Shown here: positions 23,682 through 28,943 of the stretch, piece after piece
Position numbering within the stretch: position 1 is the stretch's first letter
Layout of the letters: every line of letters starts with the position of its first letter
Source: CAYQCE01 sp964415885
Lineage (GTDB): Bacteria > Zixibacteria > MSB-5A5 > JAABVY01 > JAHJOQ01
DNA: 28,943 bases
Assembly (NCBI GenBank): GCA_964415885.1
Contig: CAYQCE010000050.1
Span: forward strand, 1-28,943
Reading direction: 5' to 3'
Position numbers and translations under genes: made by a program
The notes under the pieces: generated by a model
Databases searched by the model: none
What the model saw: the letters and a program-made list of their open reading frames with translations, nothing else
Told to the model about the DNA's origin: nothing

Positions 23682-24188
23682 ATGGTCAGCGTGGAGCAGA
23701 TTATCAGGCTGTTAGATTTGAAACCGCATCCGACAGAAGGCGGCTTCTTCGCGGAGACATACCGCTCAGACGAGAATACTCCTCTCTCGGGGCTCCCAAG
23801 TCGGTATGACAGCGATCGACCGCTCGGAACAGCGATATACTATCTGCTGACTCCGGACACGTTCTCGGCAATGCACCGTCTAAAATCTGATGAGATATTC
23901 CATTTCTACCTCGGGGGTCCATGCACGATGCTGCAGTTGTATCCCGACGGCGGCTCATTAGTCGTCACGCTCGGCAACGACCTCGCGCTCGATCAGGTTC
24001 CGCAAGTGGTTGTCCCGCGCGGCGTCTGGCAAGGAACATGGCTGAATGATGGTGGTAGTTTCGCGCTACTCGGCACCACCGTAACGCCCGGATTCGACTT
24101 TTCAGATTTCGAGTTGGGAGATCGCGACAAGCTTGCCGTCAAGTACCCGGATCGCGAGAAGCTGATAGAAACGCTGACAAACGAGTAG
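23682..24188 (+). CDS. DUF985 cupin-fold protein
   Basis: About 168 residues from the ATG at 23682. A longer frame exists, but its start would lie before the terminator hairpin of the preceding gene, and its extra residues are not like the family. Typical DUF985 phrases are IIRLLDLKPHPTEGGFFAET, GTAIYYLLTPDTFSAMHRLK, SDEIFHFYLGGP and VPRGVWQGTWLNDGGSFALL. The last is followed by GTTVTPGFDFSDFELGDRDK. The barrel shows H-P-x-E-G-G, H-R and H-F residues near a possible ligand site. Biochemical function of the family is uncertain. No clear ribosome-binding site is seen. Confidence 0.88.
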   Translation: MVSVEQIIRLLDLKPHPTEGGFFAETYRSDENTPLSGLPSRYDSDRPLGTAIYYLLTPDTFSAMHRLKSDEIFHFYLGGPCTMLQLYPDGGSLVVTLGNDLALDQVPQVVVPRGVWQGTWLNDGGSFALLGTTVTPGFDFSDFELGDRDKLAVKYPDREKLIETLTNE

Positions 24189-24193
24189 GAGAC

Positions 24194-24919
24194 TCACTCA
24201 GACCGCAGACGTGAATCTTCGACGGTGTTGACGAATCGTTTCAGTTCGGATATCTCGACCGTATCTATGTCGAATTTCGCGAAGTCCATAACGTCATCTG
24301 ATTCGTATCGACTCTCCCCCGTCGGCGAAAAGCAGTACGACCTCCCGGAGCTGTTTATTCCGATTGAGAACACCTGATTCTCGATGGCGCGCGCGGCGAG
24401 GAGAGTCCGCCATGCGATATCGCGCTCGACGCTCCAGATTGCGGGCACGAACAGGATATCCATGCCGTCGATCGCCAGCCTGCGCGCAAGCTCGGGGAAA
24501 CGGAGGTCATAGCAGATAATTGTACCTACAAGCAGTGTTCCGCCGCGCAGCCCAACCGTCGCCAAACCGGCATACTCGCCGGGAGTAAACAGCTCGTGCT
24601 CGCGATACGGCTTGAACTGATGGATCTTGGTAACCCTGTGTATGATCTCACCGCGATGGAGTATGCTTGATTCGTTGTATGGACCGTTCTCCCCCGCTGG
24701 ATTCGACGGCAGCGAGCCACCGATGATCATGAGGCCGGGATGATTCGAAGAAATCTCTCTAAGTCTGATGAGGATATCAGCAGTGCGAGTCGTGATTTCA
24801 AACGTACGCTCATCAAAGACGCAGTTGAACAGCTCAGGGAATGCGAGGATGTCTACCGTTTCCAATTCACCGGCTCGAAGCGTGTCGAGGTTTCTTGAAA
24901 GCGCTATCGTAAGTCTCAT
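24194..24919 (-). CDS. carbon-nitrogen hydrolase (nitrilase superfamily, omega-amidase-like)
   Basis: 241 residues. The catalytic triad is complete: Glu 29 (DILAFPELF), Lys 98 (RVTKIHQFKP) and Cys 136 (GTIICYDLRFPEL). Members hydrolyse amides through a thioester on the Cys; F-P-E-L-F and C-Y-D-L-R-F-P-E-L with IWSVERDIAWRTLLAARAIEN fit the Nit2/omega-amidase-like branch, but the exact substrate is not determined. The N-terminus is a little shorter than usual, lacking most of the D-x-x-x-N segment, yet the first strand is present. The stop lies 5 nt from the convergent cupin gene. Confidence 0.92.
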   Translation of the reverse strand: MRLTIALSRNLDTLRAGELETVDILAFPELFNCVFDERTFEITTRTADILIRLREISSNHPGLMIIGGSLPSNPAGENGPYNESSILHRGEIIHRVTKIHQFKPYREHELFTPGEYAGLATVGLRGGTLLVGTIICYDLRFPELARRLAIDGMDILFVPAIWSVERDIAWRTLLAARAIENQVFSIGINSSGRSYCFSPTGESRYESDDVMDFAKFDIDTVEISELKRFVNTVEDSRLRSE

Positions 24920-24967
24920 TCATTAAACGTACGGTCAATTCGCTCTCGAGGCAAGAGCTTTGAGTTA

Positions 24968-24995
24968 TTGACTTGAAATCGACATGTGGTATATT
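24968..24995 (+). promoter_or_regulatory. predicted promoter of the large Asp-box/TSP3 protein
   Basis: TTGACT, 16-nt spacer and TATATT (24990-24995), giving a leader of about 120 nt. AGGAG at 25113-25117 precedes the GTG start. Confidence 0.55.
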
Positions 24996-25124
24996 GCCCT
25001 TATCTGCTAAGGGTATGGAGGAATGACCATTGCGATCCACTAATCGTTCTCAGTCATCCATTTCTCACCTTGGGAGGCTTTCCAAATTCGGAAAAATGTC
25101 GAGATACCATACAGGAGAACAACC

Positions 25125-28103
25125 GTGAAGAGAGTAATCCCCATCCTCGGCTCACTTGCGCTTATGCTTGCATTGGCGTTGATGGTATTCTACTCGCGTT
25201 CCGATGAGGCGGGCCAGTCATCCGAATTCAAAGACGAGCGCTTCGCCGAACTGAAGGCATCGGGCGGGATAGTCAGCCCAAAACAGCAGCCGAACAACTG
25301 GTTCACGATGCAGCGATCGTACCCCTACCCGAGCATTCCGAAGGATGAGTACCTTGCTGCCCGTCAAGAGATGAAAGCTATCCGCGCTCAGAAGACCTCG
25401 GGACCATACGACAACATTACCTGGCAATTCGCCGGCCCCACAAATATACCGGGCCGGATAACCGACCTCGCTGTCAATCCGACGTTTATCTTCCAAATCT
25501 ATGCGGCATCCGCTGCGGGCGGAGTCTATAAGTCAACCGATTATGGCGTGACATGGGAACCGATATTCGATGACGTTGGCGACCAATCGATCGGTTCGAT
25601 CGCGATGGACCCGAGCGACCCGAATGTGCTGTACGTCGGTACCGGCGAGGCGAACGCTTCCGGCGATTCGTACGAAGGCACAGGGATGTACAAGACAACC
25701 GACGGTGGCGTCATCTGGCAGCATACCGGACTACCGGAGAGCTACCATATCGCGCGCATTGTTGTGGACTCTGACTCCAACGCTGTTTTCGCCGCTGTGA
25801 TGGGCAAGCTTTTCGGATTCAACTCCGAACGCGGCCTCTATCGATCTCTGGACAACGGCGGGTCATGGGAACAAGTGCTCTACATAGATGATTCGACCGG
25901 CTGCTCCGATTTCGCGTATGAAGAATCCACGGGATATATGTACGCGGCTATGTGGCACAGGTGGCGCGGACCAACGAACAGACGCGTAGGCGGTTACTCG
26001 AGTAGTATCTGGAGATCATCCGATTACGGCGACACATGGACGAAGCTCACAACCGGGCTTCCGCCGTCCGGACCCGACGTCGGCCGAATCGGTCTCGATG
26101 TCAACGGCTCTACGGTCTATGCGATCTACGCCGATCATCCCGGCTATTTTATGGGGGTTTACAAGAGTACGAATAATGGAACAAGTTGGAACCGGGTTAA
26201 TGACGGTGCCCTGTCGGACATATACTCGAGTTTCGGATGGTACTTCGGCAACATTCGAGTCGCACCAAGTGATCCGGATATTGTGTTTGCGCTTGGTGTC
26301 GAACTGATGCGCAGTACGAATGGCGGCAACTCATGGGATTATGCCGACTTCGGGATTCATGTCGATCACCACGCAATGTATATCGACCCGTCCAATTCGG
26401 CAAACGTCTATGTGGGTTGTGACGGCGGAGTCAATTATTCCACAAACACCGGCAACAGCTGGGCAACACGACTCGGGATGGGTAATACGCAGTTCTATGC
26501 AATAACAATCGACAAGGTCAACCCGGAGAAACTGTACGGCGGTACTCAGGACAATGGTACGATGCGCACTCCTGATGGCGGCCTGGACAACTGGGATCAC
26601 ATTCTCGGAGGCGACGGATTCTATGTCGAAGTTGACTATACGAACCCGGACATAATCTATGCCGAGTATCAGTGGGGATATATCAACAAATCGACGAACG
26701 GTGGCTCATGGTTCAACTATGCGCTTGGCGATATGCCGTACGACGATGACCGCCACAATTGGAGCACACCGTTCGTTATGGACAAAGTGAACCCCAACAT
26801 CCTCTACTACGGATCGAATAAGCTGTACAAAACTACTAACGGCGGCAACAACTGGACTGCGATATCCGGCGATCTGACGGACGGCCCCGGCCCCGGTAAT
26901 CTGACGTTCGGAACATTGACCACGATTGACGTGTCCGCCGTCGATCCGCAGGTCTTGATGGTCGGCACCGATGACGCTAATGTCTGGGTCACTACGAACG
27001 GAGGTACTAACTGGGATGACGTCAGCGCGGGTCTTCCCGACCGCTGGGTAACTCGTGTCGCTATCGATCCGGCCGATCCATCCGAGATGTATGTAACGTT
27101 TTCGGGTTACAAGGTCAGCGATCATCTTGCGCACATTTATCGATCCACGAATTACGGCCAGACATGGTCCGACATCAGTGGGAATCTGCCGGATGCCCCG
27201 ATTAACGATGTAATAATCGACCCGGCTCTCGATTCGAACCTCTATATCGGTACAGACTTCGGACCGTTCTATACGACCGATCTCGGACAGACATGGCAGG
27301 CGATCGGTATCGGTATCCCGCTCTCCCCCATTCACGACATGGATTTTCATGCCGCAACTCGCAAGCTCGTTGCCGGTACGCACGGGCGATCGATGTATTC
27401 TATCGATCTTGACTGCACCGGAGCGGATGATGATCAGGACGGTGTTGCGGATGTCTGCGACAACTGCGTCGGAACATACAACCCGGGTCAGGAGGACGCC
27501 GACTCCGATTCACACGGTGACGCCTGCGATAACTGCATCTCGACCCCGAACGCCGACCAGCAGAACAGTGATACTGATCAGTATGGCGATGCATGCGATA
27601 ACTGCCCGACTCGGAATAATCCCGATCAGAGCGATATAGACCAGGATGGTATTGGCGATCTGTGTGACAATTGTATCGGAACTAACAATCCGGATCAAAC
27701 GGACGCCGATCTCGATGGTATTGGCGACGCGTGCGACAACTGCCCTGACGTCCCGAATCTCACTCAAGCCGATGGAGACCAGGATGGTGTCGGGAACGCA
27801 TGCGACAACTGTCCGGAGGATTACAATCCTGATCAGGCGGATTCCGACAGTGATGGCGTCGGGGATGCGTGTGATTACCTCTGTGGCGATGTAAACTCGT
27901 CCGGAGCCATCGACATCGATGATATGGTCTTTGTGATCGCATACGTCTTCCAGGGCGGATCCGCTCCGATTCCGGAGGCTGCCGGAGATGTCAACTGCTC
28001 GGGCGGAATCGACATCGATGACATAGTCTACTTGATCGGGTATGTGTTTCAGGGTGGCAATGACCCTTGCGATCCCGATGGCAACGGCACACCGGATTGC
28101 TGA
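25125..28103 (+). CDS. large secreted Asp-box beta-propeller protein with TSP3 repeats and dockerin-like C-terminus
   Basis: 992 residues from the GTG at 25125 (AGGAG 7 nt upstream). Residues 1-23 form a signal or anchor (LGSLALMLALALMVFYS). Residues 90-760 hold about ten Asp-box repeats of the sortilin/BNR type: GVYKSTDYGVTW, GMYKTTDGGVIW, GLYRSLDNGGSW, SIWRSSDYGDTW, GVYKSTNNGTSW, LMRSTNGGNSW and more. These alternate with D-P-x-x-P-x-x-x-Y-V-G strands, implying one or two large beta-propellers. From about 765 to 920 come about six TSP3 units (DSDGVGDACD-type, with DNCP). Residues 925-985 are two dockerin-like loops (SGAIDIDDMVFVIAYVF, SGGIDIDDIVYLIGYVF), with a short Asp/Cys-rich tail. TSP3 and dockerin loops both bind calcium in known proteins. 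The role is probably surface or matrix binding; no enzymatic site is seen. Confidence 0.9.
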   Translation: MKRVIPILGSLALMLALALMVFYSRSDEAGQSSEFKDERFAELKASGGIVSPKQQPNNWFTMQRSYPYPSIPKDEYLAARQEMKAIRAQKTSGPYDNITWQFAGPTNIPGRITDLAVNPTFIFQIYAASAAGGVYKSTDYGVTWEPIFDDVGDQSIGSIAMDPSDPNVLYVGTGEANASGDSYEGTGMYKTTDGGVIWQHTGLPESYHIARIVVDSDSNAVFAAVMGKLFGFNSERGLYRSLDNGGSWEQVLYIDDSTGCSDFAYEESTGYMYAAMWHRWRGPTNRRVGGYSSSIWRSSDYGDTWTKLTTGLPPSGPDVGRIGLDVNGSTVYAIYADHPGYFMGVYKSTNNGTSWNRVNDGALSDIYSSFGWYFGNIRVAPSDPDIVFALGVELMRSTNGGNSWDYADFGIHVDHHAMYIDPSNSANVYVGCDGGVNYSTNTGNSWATRLGMGNTQFYAITIDKVNPEKLYGGTQDNGTMRTPDGGLDNWDHILGGDGFYVEVDYTNPDIIYAEYQWGYINKSTNGGSWFNYALGDMPYDDDRHNWSTPFVMDKVNPNILYYGSNKLYKTTNGGNNWTAISGDLTDGPGPGNLTFGTLTTIDVSAVDPQVLMVGTDDANVWVTTNGGTNWDDVSAGLPDRWVTRVAIDPADPSEMYVTFSGYKVSDHLAHIYRSTNYGQTWSDISGNLPDAPINDVIIDPALDSNLYIGTDFGPFYTTDLGQTWQAIGIGIPLSPIHDMDFHAATRKLVAGTHGRSMYSIDLDCTGADDDQDGVADVCDNCVGTYNPGQEDADSDSHGDACDNCISTPNADQQNSDTDQYGDACDNCPTRNNPDQSDIDQDGIGDLCDNCIGTNNPDQTDADLDGIGDACDNCPDVPNLTQADGDQDGVGNACDNCPEDYNPDQADSDSDGVGDACDYLCGDVNSSGAIDIDDMVFVIAYVFQGGSAPIPEAAGDVNCSGGIDIDDIVYLIGYVFQGGNDPCDPDGNGTPDC

Positions 28104-28344
28104 GCCGACTGACCGATACCAAACAGCGCAGGAAATGGAAAGAGGCGGTTGACGAAGCGAGGCTGCCTCATAAGGCATCAAACAAGGCGTCAAATCGAAT
28201 ACGGCAGAAGACACGCTCCTGTGGCGAGCAGGAACTGACCTGACCAATCGACCCACTTACTGGGCGCCTCAGGGCGTCTGCCGTCACCCGAGCAGACTCT
28301 TTTCAACACACCCGAAGATGGTCTGAATCGCCCGCAACCCCGGA

Positions 28345-28943
28345 TCAGAATCGATAAGAAAATCCCGCAAGAAGCCTCGGCTCGAATCCCGGCTGCTCTA
28401 TAGCGTCGTCAGCTTCATCCCATCCGAAATCTCTGCGCGCATTGACGTGCTCGCCGTCCGGGCTGTATGAGGTGTCGTGGCCTGAGAGTGTGCTCTCGAT
28501 GAAGTAATCGAAACCGGCGGTCAACACGAGGTCGACTCGCGTTCCCATGGCGAAATACGTCCGCACGCCAGCGCCGAGCCCCCACTGCTCGCTCGTCACA
28601 TCGAAATCTTCATTGCCGCCTATGTATTTGAAATTCCCCGTGAACCTCGTGTGGCGAGGTCCCGCGAATAGAAATGCACGTTCGATCGAGAGTATCTTCG
28701 CCGGATACATCAGATCGAGCCTGACGTCCCAGACACGACCACTCTTTTCGGGGATACCGTTAGTAGCGTCGTTTATGAATATTCGTCTCGCTTCGGCGGC
28801 ACTCCCCGGTTCGACTCCGCTGAAACCGATTCCGAATTCTGCGGCAAGCGGGAAATTGCGCGCGAAGTCTGCGACCGTAAATGTACCCTGAAAGCTGTAA
28901 CCGTCGTAATAGCCGAAGTTGAGCCCGGTTGAGAACCTGGCAT
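28345..28943 (-). CDS. outer-membrane beta-barrel protein, 5' end outside the window
   Basis: About 198 residues of the C-terminal part. The frame is open to the right edge, so the true start lies beyond the window; an ATG at 28710 is internal. Strand-like segments are FSTGLNFGYYDGYSFQGTF, FPLAAEFGIGFSG, RVWDVRLDLMYP, RHTRFTGNFKYIGG, QWGLGAGVRTYFAMG, RVDLVLTAGFDYFI and LLAGFSYRF, ending in the aromatic residue expected of BAM substrates. The signal peptide cannot be seen. About 240 bases (28104-28344) separate its stop from that of the convergent TSP3 protein, with no gene found. Confidence 0.8.
   Translation of the reverse strand, partial: ARFSTGLNFGYYDGYSFQGTFTVADFARNFPLAAEFGIGFSGVEPGSAAEARRIFINDATNGIPEKSGRVWDVRLDLMYPAKILSIERAFLFAGPRHTRFTGNFKYIGGNEDFDVTSEQWGLGAGVRTYFAMGTRVDLVLTAGFDYFIESTLSGHDTSYSPDGEHVNARRDFGWDEADDAIEQPGFEPRLLAGFSYRF

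Noticed and set aside
27417..27880. Repeated DNA resembling a CRISPR array
   Set aside because: The repeats are degenerate, in frame, and encode TSP3 units; there are no constant repeats with unique spacers.
27510..28256. A 248-residue minus-strand frame with periodic sequence
   Set aside because: Its periodicity is the mirror of the TSP3 and dockerin repeats in the real gene on the other strand.

Overview
The window carries about 24 protein genes, two tRNAs, one decayed gene, and several promoters and terminators. The secreted proteins combine Asp-box propellers, thrombospondin type-3 calcium repeats and a C-terminal dockerin-like pair. There are also outer-membrane beta-barrels ending in Phe, and lipoproteins. 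Together these suggest a Gram-negative bacterium of the FCB / Zixibacteria type; that placement is inference from architecture, not a database match.

Layout. 1-585: a terminator-like hairpin and a decayed TMEM175-type channel gene. 586-3336 (-): a four-PAS hybrid histidine kinase. 3702-5744 (+): a secreted TSP3/dockerin protein. 5933-8823: DUF202 membrane protein, DUF2007 protein, a putative lipoprotein and a beta-helix lipoprotein. 8832-11567 (-): an SOS-like cluster in the order lexA, small DUF6504-like protein, dinB, GNAT acetyltransferase. 11568-12159: a non-coding stretch with palindromic repeats. 12160-14813 (+): three tandem DUF1573 genes. 14946-15866 (+): YihY/BrkB membrane protein. 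15912-17445 (-): three tandem paralogous lipoproteins. 17516-20183 (-): VOC protein, guaB (IMP dehydrogenase) and a coiled-coil zinc-ribbon protein. 20358-20528 (-): tRNA-Val(CAC) and a CAT-anticodon tRNA. 20661-21891 (-): DUF456 and HAD proteins. 22087-24919: AlkD-like glycosylase, beta-barrel, DUF985 cupin and a nitrilase-family amidase. 25125-28103 (+): a large Asp-box/TSP3/dockerin protein. 28345-28943 (-): the C-terminal part of another beta-barrel.

Main result. The second and third DUF1573 genes each carry one in-frame TGA exactly where the first has the first Cys codon of its conserved PGCGCT motif. The frame stays open and homologous on both sides. A bulged hairpin sits at the same place after each TGA, with the loop about 21-25 nt downstream, and I see no such hairpin in the Cys gene. 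The simplest reading is two exported selenoproteins with a Sec-Gly-Cys motif, next to a Cys-Gly-Cys paralog. Other genes here end in TGA in the normal way, so a changed genetic code is unlikely. No Sec machinery (selA, selB, selC, selD) lies in the window, so this needs a genome-level check.

Secondary points: a terminator hairpin in the leader of the zinc-ribbon/guaB operon, the lexA-dinB cluster with its small conserved protein, a family of three tandem lipoproteins with a conserved Cys pair, and paired palindromes upstream of lexA.
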